Source: Pseudoroseicyclus tamaricis (GTDB taxonomy: Bacteria; Pseudomonadota; Alphaproteobacteria; Rhodobacterales; Rhodobacteraceae). From it: a stretch of 64,000 bases of DNA. Position numbers and translations under genes: made by a program. A model generated the notes under the pieces. That model was not told the origin of the DNA. It saw nothing but the letters and a program-made list of their open reading frames with translations, and did not search any database. Where the stretch lies: the NCBI RefSeq assembly GCF_012070395.1, contig NZ_JAAFYS010000003.1, forward strand, positions 1 to 64,000, in the 5' to 3' direction. Of this stretch, positions 30,053-39,515 are shown piece after piece (position 1 is the first letter of the stretch; each line of letters opens with the position of its first letter).

Positions 30053-30080
30053 AAAGTGTCTGCGAGGCGACGGGCCCCGT

Positions 30081-30868
30081 TCAGGCGAGGGCGGCGACTG
30101 CCCGGCGGAGCATGACGCCGGCCATGCGGGCGCGGTAATCGGCGCCGCCATGCACGTCGGCGATCAGCCCCTGCTCCGGCAGCGAGAGGCCTTCCAGCGC
30201 CGCGACGGAGAAGTCCTCTGTCAGCGCCGCCTCCGCCTCCTTCCAGCGGAAGGCGCCATCCTCGGAGGCGCCGGTGACGGCCACGCCGACCCGGGTATCG
30301 AAGCGGGCGACGAAGACGGCGGCGAGGGCGAAGTGCGAGGCCGGCTGGATGAACTTCTCGTAGGCCGAGGCCTGCGGGATCGGGAAGGTCACGCCGGTAA
30401 CGATCTCCCCCTCCTCCAGCGCCGTCTCGAAGAGTCCGAGGAAGAAGTCATCGGCCGCCACCTCCCGCTGCGAGGTGTGGATGGTGGCGCCGGTGGCCAG
30501 CGCCGCGGCCGGGTAGCAGGCCGCCGGGTCGTTGTTGGCGACGGAGCCGCCGATGGTGCCGCGGGTGCGTACGGCCGGGTCGCCGATGCGCCCGGCGAGC
30601 GAGGCGAGGCCGGGGAAGATGTCATACGCCCCGTGCACGAGCTGTGCATGGGTTGTGCCCCCCTTCACGTGCAGCGCATCGCCCCGCTGCTCGATGCCCT
30701 TCAGCTCGTCGATATGCATCAGGGAGACCAGCCGCTCGGGCATCGCGAGGCGGGCGCGCAGCGAGGGGATCAGCGTCTGCCCGCCGGAGAGCGGGTCACT
30801 CCCCTCCTCGGCCAGCATCTCCAGCGCCTCGGCGAGGGTCGTCGGGCGGGCAAGCTCGAAATCGTACA

Positions 30869-30869
<1 letters not shown>
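30081..30869 (-). CDS. coxM: FAD-binding (medium) subunit of a molybdenum hydroxylase
   Basis: A 262-residue CoxM/xanthine-dehydrogenase FAD subunit. MYDFELARPTTLAEAL and LSGGQTLIPSLRARLA are the FAD-binding N-terminal motifs; GTIGGSVANNDPAA is the second flavin motif (TxGG). It passes electrons from the iron-sulfur subunit to the final acceptor. Its ATG overlaps the coxS stop (TGATG). No large molybdopterin subunit gene is next to it, so the substrate (CO, aldehyde, purine or other) cannot be inferred. The open frame upstream of the ATG is antisense-like and runs through coxS. Confidence 0.9.
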
Positions 30870-31363
<494 letters not shown>

Positions 31364-31474
31364 ATGGGCATCCCCCTTTCATCTGCGATCCGGGGCGGAC
31401 CTGAGCATGGAAGCGGGCGAATGGGAAGGGGGTGGGAGGCGGAGGTGGCGCGAGGGCCTGCGACCTGTGGGGGC

Positions 31475-31498
31475 GGTGGGTTGGAAACCCACCCTGCG
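31475..31498. repeat. GGTGGGTT palindrome, solo copy
   Basis: GGTGGGTTGGAAACCCACC followed by CTGCGG. It matches the terminal repeats of the 272-bp element at 13927-14198 but stands alone here, upstream of coxS. Confidence 0.75.
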
Positions 31499-31540
31499 GG
31501 GGGGCGCCGGAATGGCGGGCCGGGGGAGCAAGGTGGAGAG

Positions 31541-31590
31541 GCCGGGGGGCCAGCCCCCCGGGCCCCCCGAGGTATTTTCGGCCAGATGAA
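31541..31590 (+). repeat. G/C-run hairpin repeat, copy 2
   Basis: GGGGGGCCAGCCCCCC forms a perfect hairpin, then GGGCCCCCCGAGG leads into the tail TATTTTCGGCCAGATGAA. The same tail occurs in the copy at 57989. It lies between pqiC and coxS, both on the minus strand. No gene is visible in 31364-31619. Confidence 0.75.
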
Positions 31591-31619
31591 GGGGATCCGG
31601 GGACGGCGGGGGCCGTCCT

Positions 31620-32207
31620 TCAGCTCAGGCCGCCGCGGGCGATCTGGCGGGCGAGCTCGGCCACCGCGGCGCCGCGGGCGGCGGCGATGGCGGCCGCGCC
31701 CGCGTCCGCCGCGAGGGGCGAGGTGATGGAGAAGAGCTCCGCCGAGTCGCCGCCGGAGCCGTCGAGCGCGGCGATGAAGTACTGGCCCGAGAGGCGGAAT
31801 TCGCCGCTGCGCGACGCGATCATCTCCTCCACGCGAACCTCGACGCGCGCCGCCGGGTAGGGATCGAAGGGCCAGGGCTCGCCGGCGACGATGACCCCCG
31901 TCAGTGCCGAGAGGGCCCGCACCAGCTCCAGCGAGACGGAGCGGGCCGGGTCATCGGCCCAGAGCAGGCCGTCCTCGGCAGCGAGGGTGCCGTCCACCGC
32001 CTCGACGTAGATTTCCTCGTAATTGGCATAGGAGGGCAGCGAGACGTCGCGCACCTCGACGGAGGAGAAGGCGATCGGGATCTGCTCGGAGGGCGTCACC
32101 TGCGGCACGGCATAAAGCTGATCAGGCCCGCCGAGGAAGGAGCAGCCGGAGAGGGCCACTAGGAGGGGAGTCATGAGCCAGGCGGCCCGGGGATACGCGT
32201 GTGGCAT
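31620..32207 (-). CDS. pqiC: PqiC-type transport auxiliary lipoprotein
   Basis: A 195-residue outer-membrane lipoprotein with lipobox LSGC (about Cys22). The mature part follows the ABC-type transport auxiliary pattern: QLYAVPQVTPS, a central DPARSVSLELVRALSALTG and ISGQYFIAAL-like strands. In E. coli PqiC forms a ring at the outer membrane that docks the PqiB needle. Here it is the last gene of the pqi operon, starting three bases after pqiB ends. Confidence 0.88.
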   Translation of the reverse strand: MPHAYPRAAWLMTPLLVALSGCSFLGGPDQLYAVPQVTPSEQIPIAFSSVEVRDVSLPSYANYEEIYVEAVDGTLAAEDGLLWADDPARSVSLELVRALSALTGVIVAGEPWPFDPYPAARVEVRVEEMIASRSGEFRLSGQYFIAALDGSGGDSAELFSITSPLAADAGAAAIAAARGAAVAELARQIARGGLS

Positions 32208-32210
32208 GAT

Positions 32211-35200
32211 CTATCGTCCGAGAATGAGGGAATTGGGCTGGCGCTCGATGGCGCGGGCGAGTTCGGAGACGGCCTGCGCGGCGCGCGTGATCTCCCGCAG
32301 GGCAGAGCGCGCCTCCCGCAGGGCGGGCGCCTCGGTATCGAAGCCGGTGAGCACCGAGGAGGCGGTGGCGGCGAGCTGATCGGCCCGCGCCACGAGGGCC
32401 GGCAGGTCCGCCGAGGCGGCGGCGATGGCATCGGCGGCGGCGCGGGCGCTGTCGAGCGTGGCGTTGGTGTTGGCGATGGCGCCGCCCTCGCGCAGGTCCG
32501 CCAGCGCCGATGACAGCTCCGCCAGCGCGCCGTTTAGCTGCCCCGGCAGGGCCTGCGCATCGGCGGAGGCGACGAGATCGGCGGCAGAGGCGGCGAAGCG
32601 CTCGGCCTCGGCGCCGAAGGTCTCCAGCGGCAGGGAATTGGCGCGGGCGACGAGGGCGCGCGCCTCGTCCACCAGCTCCGGCAGGCCGGCGGCGGAGGTC
32701 TCGACGCTGTCCAGAGCCGCCGCCGCGTTCTCGATGGCGGCGGTCAGCTGGGTGGCGACCTCGGCATCGGAGAGCTCGGCGATGATGCGGTTGGCGCTGG
32801 TCGTCGCCGCCGTCAACTCCGCCAGCGCGGCGGAGGCCTGCGCGGGCAGGCCCTGTGCGGCCTCGCCGCCGATCAGCGCCTGGGCATTGGCGACAAGCTG
32901 GCTCGCCTCCTGCCCGAGCGCCGGCAGGCCCATGCTGCGGGCCTCCCCGGCGAGGAGCGTCAGCTCGTCCACGAGGGCCGGCACGCCCTCAAGCCCCGGG
33001 CGCGCCGCTTCCAGCGCGCCGGCGGCGGCATCGGCGGCGGCGGCGAGACGCTCCGCCGTGCCGCCCTCGTTCACGCCGGCGACGAAGGCCTGCAGCTCGG
33101 TGGCGACGGCGGAAACATCGCCAAGCGCCGCGTCGATCTCCGCCGGCAGGGCCTGTGTCGCCTCGCTGCCGAGGAGGTTCTGCGCGGAGGCGACGAGGGC
33201 GCTGGCCTGCTGGCCGAGCGCCGGCAGGCCGAGGCCGCGGGCCTCCTGCGCGACGGCGGTGAGCTCGTCGACGAGCGCCGGGACGCCCTCCAGTCCCGGG
33301 CGCGCCGCTTCCAGAGCCGCGGCGGCGGCATCGGCGGCGGCGGCGAGGCGTTCGGCTGTCTGGGCGTCATTGAGCGTGCCGATCAGCTCCTCGACGGAGC
33401 CGGCGGCGTCCGTCACCTCGGCGAGGGCGGCATTCACCTGCGCCGGCAGCGCCTGCGCCGCCTCGCCCCCCACGAGGGCCTGGGCGGAGGCGACAAGCTC
33501 TCCGGCCCGCTGCCCGAGCGCGGGCAGACCCATGGCGCGGGCCTCCTGCGCGACGGCCGTCAGCTCGTCGACGAGCCTCGGCACGCCTTCGAGCCCCGGG
33601 CGCGCCGCCTGCAGCGCGGCGGCGGCGGCATCGGCGGCGGCGGCGATGCGCTCGGCCGTCTGCGCCTCGTTGAGGGTGCCGATCAGCTCGTCCACCGCGT
33701 CGGCGGCGCTGGTCACTTCCGCCAGCGCGGCGCCCACCTGCGCGGGCAGCGCCTGCGCCGCCTCGCCGCCGACCAGCGTCTGGGCGCTGGCCAGCACCGC
33801 CTCGGCCCGCTGGCCGAGCGCGGGCAGGCCGAGGCCCCTCGCCTCTTCCGCCAGCGCCGTGATCTCCGCCACCAGCTCCGGCAGCCCTTCGGCGGAGGTC
33901 TCCACCCCCGCGGCGGCGGCGGAGACGCTGTCGATCGCCGCCAGCACCCGCTCAGCGGCCTGCGCCTCGTCCAGCTCGGCGACGAGGGTGGAGATCTGGT
34001 CGAGCGACCTCTCCAGATCCGTCATCACCGCGCCGATCTGCGCCGGCAGGGCCTGCACCTCGCTGGCGCCGGTGACACCGCGCAGGTTGCCGAGGAGGCC
34101 CGCGAGCTCGCCCGGGACCTGCTGCACCTCGTCGCTGCCGACGAGCGAACCGGCCTCGTCGAGGAAGACGATGACGCTCTGCAGCAGCTCCTCGATGGGC
34201 AGCGCGTCGATGCGGGCCAGCGTGCCTTCAGCCGTGGCGCCGACGTCGATCAGGTCGCTCGGCGCCGTCGGCAGGATGGGATACTCGCCCGGCGGCTCGA
34301 TGAGGGCGCCGGCGGCCAGATCATCCGGGCGCACCAGCTCGACCTTCAGACCGCCGGTGAGCAGGTTCGCCGTCGCCAGCCGGGCGCGCAGGCCAAGCGC
34401 CGCCTGCTGCGCGAAGAACTCCAGCGCCTCCGTCTCGCTGCCCTCGCCGTCGAAGCCCAGCCGCGCCGGCTGGATGGCGAAGACCACCTGCAGCCGCACG
34501 GCGGAGTCGCCGGGGCTGCCGGCGTCGGCGATGCCGTTGAGGCCCGTGACCTCGCCGATGCGCAGGCCTTCCAGCTCCACCGGGGCGCCGGCGGCGAGGC
34601 CCGTGACGTCCTCGTCGAAGATGGCCGACAGCGTCAGCTCCACCCCGTCGCGGCGGTTGAAGACGGAGGCGCGGGCCAGCCCGCGCTCGGGATAGACCTC
34701 GAAGACATCCCCCGGCTCGGCGATCGTGCCGCCGGCCACGAAGGTGTCGAAGCTCACGCCGCCGGCGATCAGCGAGGCGATGGAATCGAAGTTCAGCGCC
34801 GCGCCGGCCGAGCCGAGCGTGAAGGAGAAGCCCGAGGAATCCCAGAAGCGCGTCGATTCGGTGATGAGGTTGTCATAAGGCGCCTCGATGAAGGCCTCCG
34901 CCTCCACCGTCACCCCATCCTCGGAGACGCGGGCGGGGCCGACGCGGCCGACCTCGACGCCCTTATAGAGGAGCGGCGTGTTCCCCGTCAGCGAGGTGCC
35001 GGAGGTGCGCAGGTAGAAGCTCAGGCCAGGCTGCACGCCCTCGTTCAGGGGCGGATGGGCGAGGCCCGTGAAGTCGCGCACCTCGGAGCCGGGCTCATTG
35101 TCCCACTGGCCGGCGATGTAGACGCCGGAGAGCACCGTCTCTAGCCCGGTGACGCCCTGCGTCGTCACCTCGGGGCGCACGACCCAGAAGCTCGCCTCCT

Positions 35201-35519
35201 CGTCGATATAGGGGGCGACGGTCTGGGTGACGCGCACGGTGACGAGCACCTCGTCCAGCCCGTTGGCGAAGTCGACCTCCTCCACCGTGCCGACGACCAC
35301 GTCGCGGTAGCGCAGCTGCGTCTCGCCTTGCGTGATGCCGGCGGCGTTGCGGAAGTGGATGTCGATGGTCGGCCCCCGCTCCGCCCATGTCTGCCAGGCG
35401 ATGCCGAGCGCGACGACGAGCGCGAGGATCGGGATCAGCCAGACGACCGACACCCGCTCGAAGAAGGAGCGGCGCGCGGGCACCACCGGCACGTCCTCGA
35501 TACGGTCCTCGTCGCTCAT
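32211..35519 (-). CDS. pqiB: PqiB/MlaD-family MCE protein, repeat-expanded
   Basis: A 1102-residue inner-membrane MCE protein, about twice the length of E. coli PqiB (546). A transmembrane helix (about residues 20-45, VVWLIPILALVVALGIAW) precedes three MCE domains (about residues 45-400; motifs such as GITQGETQLRYRDVVVG, NTPLLYKGVEVG and GAPVELEGLRIGEVTGL). From residue 496 there are five tandem units of exactly 100 residues plus a degenerate sixth, all predicted helical. In PqiB such helices form a periplasm-spanning needle, so the repeats could lengthen or widen the channel for phospholipid transfer. Its ATG overlaps the pqiA stop. Confidence 0.93.
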   Translation of the reverse strand: MSDEDRIEDVPVVPARRSFFERVSVVWLIPILALVVALGIAWQTWAERGPTIDIHFRNAAGITQGETQLRYRDVVVGTVEEVDFANGLDEVLVTVRVTQTVAPYIDEEASFWVVRPEVTTQGVTGLETVLSGVYIAGQWDNEPGSEVRDFTGLAHPPLNEGVQPGLSFYLRTSGTSLTGNTPLLYKGVEVGRVGPARVSEDGVTVEAEAFIEAPYDNLITESTRFWDSSGFSFTLGSAGAALNFDSIASLIAGGVSFDTFVAGGTIAEPGDVFEVYPERGLARASVFNRRDGVELTLSAIFDEDVTGLAAGAPVELEGLRIGEVTGLNGIADAGSPGDSAVRLQVVFAIQPARLGFDGEGSETEALEFFAQQAALGLRARLATANLLTGGLKVELVRPDDLAAGALIEPPGEYPILPTAPSDLIDVGATAEGTLARIDALPIEELLQSVIVFLDEAGSLVGSDEVQQVPGELAGLLGNLRGVTGASEVQALPAQIGAVMTDLERSLDQISTLVAELDEAQAAERVLAAIDSVSAAAAGVETSAEGLPELVAEITALAEEARGLGLPALGQRAEAVLASAQTLVGGEAAQALPAQVGAALAEVTSAADAVDELIGTLNEAQTAERIAAAADAAAAALQAARPGLEGVPRLVDELTAVAQEARAMGLPALGQRAGELVASAQALVGGEAAQALPAQVNAALAEVTDAAGSVEELIGTLNDAQTAERLAAAADAAAAALEAARPGLEGVPALVDELTAVAQEARGLGLPALGQQASALVASAQNLLGSEATQALPAEIDAALGDVSAVATELQAFVAGVNEGGTAERLAAAADAAAGALEAARPGLEGVPALVDELTLLAGEARSMGLPALGQEASQLVANAQALIGGEAAQGLPAQASAALAELTAATTSANRIIAELSDAEVATQLTAAIENAAAALDSVETSAAGLPELVDEARALVARANSLPLETFGAEAERFAASAADLVASADAQALPGQLNGALAELSSALADLREGGAIANTNATLDSARAAADAIAAASADLPALVARADQLAATASSVLTGFDTEAPALREARSALREITRAAQAVSELARAIERQPNSLILGR
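32535..34034 (-). repeat. 300-bp tandem coding repeats in pqiB
   Basis: Five consecutive units of 100 codons. Shared blocks are AAAADAAAAAL, ARPGLEGVP-LVDELT, EAR--GLPALGQ and GGEAAQALPAQ. Units two to four are the most alike and look like recent copies; the first and fifth are more diverged. The repeat is in frame and does not interrupt the gene. Confidence 0.85.
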
Positions 35520-36166
35520 GTGGCTCTCTCTTCCAGGCGGGGGCGGGGGCGCGGGCCGCCGAGGTGATCCCAGATCATCCGGCTGTCGAAGCTCTGCGCC
35601 GAGAGCATCGTGAAGACGACGGAGGCCGCGAAGGCGGCGGCGGCGGGCCCCGGGTGGATGGAGGCCAGCGCGTTGAGCTGCACGAGCGCGGTGAGGATGG
35701 CAACGACGAAGACGTCGATCATCGACCAGCGGCCGATATATTCCACGATCTCATAGAGCTTGTGGCGGGCATGGGCACCCGTGTCGGCCTGCCGGTGCAC
35801 CGAGAGGGCGAGGAAGGCGATGGCCATGAACTTGCCGACGGGGATCAGCACCGAGGCGACGAGCACGATGATGGCGACGCCGAGCGCGTCATGCTGCGCC
35901 AGCTCCACCGCGCCGCCGACGATGGTGGCCTGCGTCTCCTCCACCAGCGTGCTGGTAACGAGCATCGGGTAGAGGTTCGCCGGCACGTAGGCGATCAGCC
36001 CCGCTGCCCACCACGCCCAGACGCGGCTGAGGCTGCGCGGGTCACGCGATTGCAGGTGCGCGCCGCAGCGGCCGCATTCCTCCGTCTCGATCGGCCAGAC
36101 GCGGCCGCAGCGCCGGCAGCCGACGAGCCCGGCCTCGCGCGCGGTGAGGGGGGTGGCCTCGCTCAC
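35516..36166 (-). CDS. pqiA: PqiA-domain membrane protein, second half
   Basis: A 216-residue protein with an N-terminal zinc-ribbon-like pair (CRRCG and CGRCG) and four transmembrane helices of the PqiA domain (WWAAGLIAYVPANLYPML, PVGKFMAIAFLAL, RWSMIDVFVVAIL). It corresponds to one half of E. coli PqiA, in which two such domains are fused. The start is a GTG overlapping the previous gene's stop (GTGA). PqiA is the inner-membrane partner of PqiB in lipid transport. Confidence 0.9.
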   Translation of the reverse strand: MSEATPLTAREAGLVGCRRCGRVWPIETEECGRCGAHLQSRDPRSLSRVWAWWAAGLIAYVPANLYPMLVTSTLVEETQATIVGGAVELAQHDALGVAIIVLVASVLIPVGKFMAIAFLALSVHRQADTGAHARHKLYEIVEYIGRWSMIDVFVVAILTALVQLNALASIHPGPAAAAFAASVVFTMLSAQSFDSRMIWDHLGGPRPRPRLEERAT

Positions 36167-36849
36167 GCTTCCGCCTCCTTGTCGAGCGCGTCCCAGATCG
36201 TCCAGCGGCAGATCAGCGAATCCTGCGCGACGACCAGCAGGGTGAGCAGCGCGAACATCCAGAAGGCGGGGCCGAAGGCGATCTCGGCGAGGTCGGCGAC
36301 CTTCACCAGCGCCACGGCGCAGCCGATAGCGAAGATCTCCGCCATCGACCACGGGCGCATCCGCTCGGCCAGCGTGAAGGCCTGCTTGGTCAGCGGCCCG
36401 ACGCCCCGCCCCCGCGCCAGCGGCACGAAGACGTAGAGCAGCAGCAACACCCGCCCCACCGGCACCAGCACGATCAGGCAGAGCACCGCGAAGGAGAGCA
36501 GGAAGAACGGCCCGCCGGAGAAGGCCGCCGCCGCCGAGAAGATCGAGGCGGAATGGCTGACGCCCGCCGCCCGGATGGTCAAGAAGGGAAAGCTCAGCGC
36601 CCCGATGGTGAGGATCAGCACGGCCAGTGCCAGCGCGATGATGCGCCCCTCGGCCCCGAGCCGCGGAGTGATCAGCACCTCGTGACAGCGCCCGCACCGC
36701 GCCCGCTCGCCGCGCGCCGGAGCCTTGATCCGGTAGAGCACGTCGCAATTGGGGCAGGCAATCAGGTCGTCTGTCTGTGTGGCCGAGATGTCCATCTTCC
36801 CCCACGGGATCCGAGGACGCTTGTAGCGGTGGCGGAAGGGGTTGGCCAT
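36163..36849 (-). CDS. pqiA: PqiA-domain membrane protein, first half
   Basis: A 228-residue PqiA-domain protein and first gene of the operon. It carries the zinc-ribbon CPNCD and CGRCHEVL, four hydrophobic helices and the conserved RMRPWSMAEIFAIG. A start at Met19 (36795) is possible, as the first 18 residues (basic, MANPFRHRYKRPRIPWGK) lie outside the domain. Together with the next gene it makes the equivalent of a full-length PqiA. Paraquat-induced SoxRS control is known for the E. coli operon; no such site is evident here. Confidence 0.9.
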   Translation of the reverse strand: MANPFRHRYKRPRIPWGKMDISATQTDDLIACPNCDVLYRIKAPARGERARCGRCHEVLITPRLGAEGRIIALALAVLILTIGALSFPFLTIRAAGVSHSASIFSAAAAFSGGPFFLLSFAVLCLIVLVPVGRVLLLLYVFVPLARGRGVGPLTKQAFTLAERMRPWSMAEIFAIGCAVALVKVADLAEIAFGPAFWMFALLTLLVVAQDSLICRWTIWDALDKEAEA

Positions 36850-36974
36850 AAGCCATCCGGCGCCGCAGGCGCCGCGCCGCCGCTCGTGAACAGGGCGATG
36901 AAACGGCCGCCGCGGCGCCCGGGAAACCGGCGTTGGCGGGCCGCCTCAGGCGGCAGCGGAGCTTGTCGGCCGCC

Positions 36975-37550
36975 TTACGCGGCGGCGGAGCTGTTGGCCG
37001 CCTGCCGCGCCTGACGCTCGCGCCGCATCTGGGCGAAGTCCTTCTGCCGGTCGAGATGCGCCTGCCGCTCCAGCTCCGCCTGCCGGACGGCGGCCTCCTC
37101 CGCCGCGCGGGCGGCACGCCGCTTGCGGATGGCCCTGACCACCATGACAGCGACCAGCAGCAGGACGACGGCGATGACGCTCGGCGCCGGAGGCCAGAGG
37201 AAGGCGACGACCTGGTCGACGATGGCCATGGAGTCGCCCTGCCCCATCCCCTCCTGCAGCGTGTCGGTGATCCCCTGCAGGCGCTCGCTCTGCTCGGCGG
37301 CAGCGGCGGGATCGGCCGCCCCCGCCCCGCCCTGCACCGCCGCGCCCTGCGCCGCCTCGGCCCCGGCAGCGGCCTGCGCGCCAGTCGCGCCCGCCTCCAC
37401 GGCGGCGCCATCCGCCGCGGCGCCGGCGCCACCGCCGGCGGCCTCCGCGCCCTCGCCCGGGGTGGCAGGCTCCTCGTATGCCGGCATCCGCTCGCGCAGA
37501 TCGGCGCCCGGCGCGTAGCTGTGGCCCGCGAAATCGTCGAAGTTCTTCAT
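36975..37550 (-). CDS. Uncharacterised single-helix membrane protein
   Basis: A 191-residue protein. The N-terminus MKNFDDFAGHSYAPGADLRERMP is followed by an Ala/Gly/Glu-rich low-complexity stretch, one transmembrane helix (about residues 122-138, SVIAVVLLLVAVMVV) and a basic, helical C-terminus. I recognise no family. The 3' end carries a short direct duplication: a similar GGCCGCCT...GCGGAGCT block recurs just after the stop (36939-36974). It is divergent from the RhlE helicase gene. Confidence 0.6.
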   Translation of the reverse strand: MKNFDDFAGHSYAPGADLRERMPAYEEPATPGEGAEAAGGGAGAAADGAAVEAGATGAQAAAGAEAAQGAAVQGGAGAADPAAAAEQSERLQGITDTLQEGMGQGDSMAIVDQVVAFLWPPAPSVIAVVLLLVAVMVVRAIRKRRAARAAEEAAVRQAELERQAHLDRQKDFAQMRRERQARQAANSSAAA

Positions 37551-37787
37551 GGGCCCCCTCGCCTTGTCCCGCGCTATCCCGGCCCGCTCAGCATGGCGGG
37601 AAATGAGGCAGCTTCTGGCCCCGCTTCGGGCAAAGCGTGGGAAATCGGCCCTCCGGCCCGCCAGCGTTGACCTTTTGCCGCCCGGGGCGTAAGAGCGCTC
37701 TCGCAGATGACGCCCGGCAATCCGGCCGGGACGGGCCGCGCCAGTGGAAGCGGCCAGATCAGCCGCACCTCACGCGTGAAGGACCCT

Positions 37788-39329
37788 ATGACTGCATTCT
37801 CAGATCTCAAGCTGGACCCGAAGGTCCTCAAGGCCGTCGAAGAAGCCGGCTACACCACGCCGACGCCCATCCAGTCGGGGGCCATCCCCCATGCGCTGGA
37901 AGGCAAGGATGTGCTCGGCATCGCCCAGACGGGCACCGGCAAGACGGCCAGCTTCACGCTGCCGATGATCACCATGCTGCAGAAGGGCCGCGCCCGCGCG
38001 CGCATGCCCCGCAGCCTCGTGCTGGCGCCGACGCGCGAGCTCGCCGCGCAGGTCGCCGAGAACTTCGACACCTACGCCAAGTACACCAAGCTCACGAAGG
38101 CCCTGCTGATCGGCGGCGTCTCCTTCAAGGAGCAGGACCAGCTCATCGACAAGGGTGTCGACGTGCTGATCGCGACCCCCGGCCGCCTGCTCGATCATTT
38201 CGAGCGCGGCAAGCTGCTGCTCACCGGCGTGCAGATCATGGTCGTCGACGAGGCGGACCGGATGCTCGACATGGGCTTCATCCCCGACATCGAGCGCATC
38301 TTCTCGCTGACGCCCTTCACCCGGCAGACGATGTTCTACTCCGCCACCATGGCGCCGGAGATTGAGCGGATCACCAACATGTTCCTCTCCTCCCCCGCCC
38401 GTATCGAGGTGGCGCGCCAGGCGACGGCGTCGGAGACGATCGCGCAGGGCGTCGTCATGTTCCGCTCCAAGCGGAAGGATCGCGAAGGCACCGAGAAGCG
38501 GGCGCTGCTGCGCGCGCTGATCGACGCCGAGGGCGAGGCCTGCACCAACGCCATCATCTTCTGCAACCGCAAGGTCGAGGTGGATGTTCTGGCCAAGAGC
38601 CTGAAGAAATACGGCTACAATGCCGAGCCGATCCACGGCGATCTCGACCAGTCGCAGCGCACCCGCACGCTCGACGGCTTCCGCGCCGGCACCGTGCGCT
38701 TCCTCGTCGCCTCCGATGTCGCGGCCCGGGGGCTCGACATCCCGGCCGTCTCCCACGTCTTCAACTACGACGTGCCGAGCCATGCCGAGGATTACGTCCA
38801 CCGCATCGGCCGCACCGGCCGCGCCGGCCGCTCCGGCAAGGCGCTGATGATCTGCGTGCCGAAGGACGAGAAGAACCTCGGCGACATCGAGCGCCTGGTG
38901 GAGAAGGAAATTCCGCGCGTCGAGCCCCCGCAGGGCCACGAGAGCGCCCCCACGCCGGCCACCTCCGAGGCGGCGGGCGAGGAGAAGAAACCCCGCCGCA
39001 CCCGCAGCCGCACCCGGGCGGAGCGCGACGAGGGCGTCAGCGAGGCCAAGACGCCCGCGAAGGTCACCACGACCGAAGCTCCGGTCGCCGAAACTCCCGC
39101 CGCCGCCGAGGCCGCCCCGGCCCCCGAGGCGCCCGCCCCTGCCCCGCAGGAGCAGAAGCCGGCCCGTGGCCGACGCTCCGACAATCGCTCTGGCGGCCGC
39201 TCCGACGAGAAGAGCGGACGGCATTCCGAGGGCCGTGGCCGCCGCAGCCGCGACGAAGAGATCGTCGGCATGGGCGAGGACACCCCCGCCTTCATCGCCA
39301 AGAGCTTCGCGGAACGTCGCACCGGCTGA
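37788..39329 (+). CDS. rhlE: DEAD-box RNA helicase, RhlE type
   Basis: A 513-residue ATP-dependent RNA helicase. All core motifs are visible: Q motif (YTTPTPIQ), AQTGTGKT, PTRELAAQ, TPGR, DEAD, SAT, then the second RecA domain with ARGLD and HRIGRTGRAGR. The last 140 residues are an Ala/Pro/Glu and Arg-rich tail, ending with RGRRSRDEEIVGMGED, a likely RNA-contact region. RhlE-type helicases help ribosome assembly and RNA turnover. ATG 37788 has AAGGA upstream; 27 upstream codons in frame are not conserved. A strong terminator follows. Confidence 0.95.
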   Translation: MTAFSDLKLDPKVLKAVEEAGYTTPTPIQSGAIPHALEGKDVLGIAQTGTGKTASFTLPMITMLQKGRARARMPRSLVLAPTRELAAQVAENFDTYAKYTKLTKALLIGGVSFKEQDQLIDKGVDVLIATPGRLLDHFERGKLLLTGVQIMVVDEADRMLDMGFIPDIERIFSLTPFTRQTMFYSATMAPEIERITNMFLSSPARIEVARQATASETIAQGVVMFRSKRKDREGTEKRALLRALIDAEGEACTNAIIFCNRKVEVDVLAKSLKKYGYNAEPIHGDLDQSQRTRTLDGFRAGTVRFLVASDVAARGLDIPAVSHVFNYDVPSHAEDYVHRIGRTGRAGRSGKALMICVPKDEKNLGDIERLVEKEIPRVEPPQGHESAPTPATSEAAGEEKKPRRTRSRTRAERDEGVSEAKTPAKVTTTEAPVAETPAAAEAAPAPEAPAPAPQEQKPARGRRSDNRSGGRSDEKSGRHSEGRGRRSRDEEIVGMGEDTPAFIAKSFAERRTG

Positions 39330-39349
39330 TCGCCCCGCAACCCCCACGT

Positions 39350-39393
39350 AACGAGAAAGGCCCCGGCAGTCACCTGCCGGGGCCTTTCTCGTT
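39350..39393 (+). terminator. Strong stem-loop terminator of rhlE
   Basis: Two perfect 20-base arms (39350-39369 and 39374-39393) enclose a four-base TCAC loop. The arms end in AAAGG/CCTTTCTCGTT, giving a partial T-rich stretch. It lies 20 bases after the rhlE stop and is nearly symmetrical. Confidence 0.88.
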
Positions 39394-39436
39394 CTGGGCC
39401 CTAGACCCTGGCAGCGCCCGGCCTCCGCCCTTGCGC

Positions 39437-39500
39437 CCCTGTCTTTAGTCCCAAAAATCCTCGGGGGGGCCCGGGGGGCAGACAGCCCCCCGGTCCTGCC
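39437..39500 (-). repeat. G/C-run hairpin repeat, copy 3
   Basis: Read on the minus strand, GGGGGGCTGTCTGCCCCCC is followed by GGGCCCCCCCGAGG and then a tail matching the copy at 63738 with a single difference over about 30 bases. It sits between rnj and rhlE. Confidence 0.75.
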
Positions 39501-39515
39501 CTCTCGACGGCCGCG

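Noticed and set aside
27595-30138. 847-codon plus-strand frame opposite the OmpA-family gene
   Set aside because: Gly/Val/Arg-rich shadow of the acidic repeats; the minus-strand gene has a signal peptide and an OmpA domain.
32535-34034. Tandem repeats considered as CRISPR or satellite DNA
   Set aside because: The 300-bp period is in frame within pqiB, with no short direct repeats or spacers.
35516-37432. 638-codon minus frame covering pqiA and the 36975 gene
   Set aside because: Only the last 216 codons are PqiA; the upstream part is out of frame with the real genes there.
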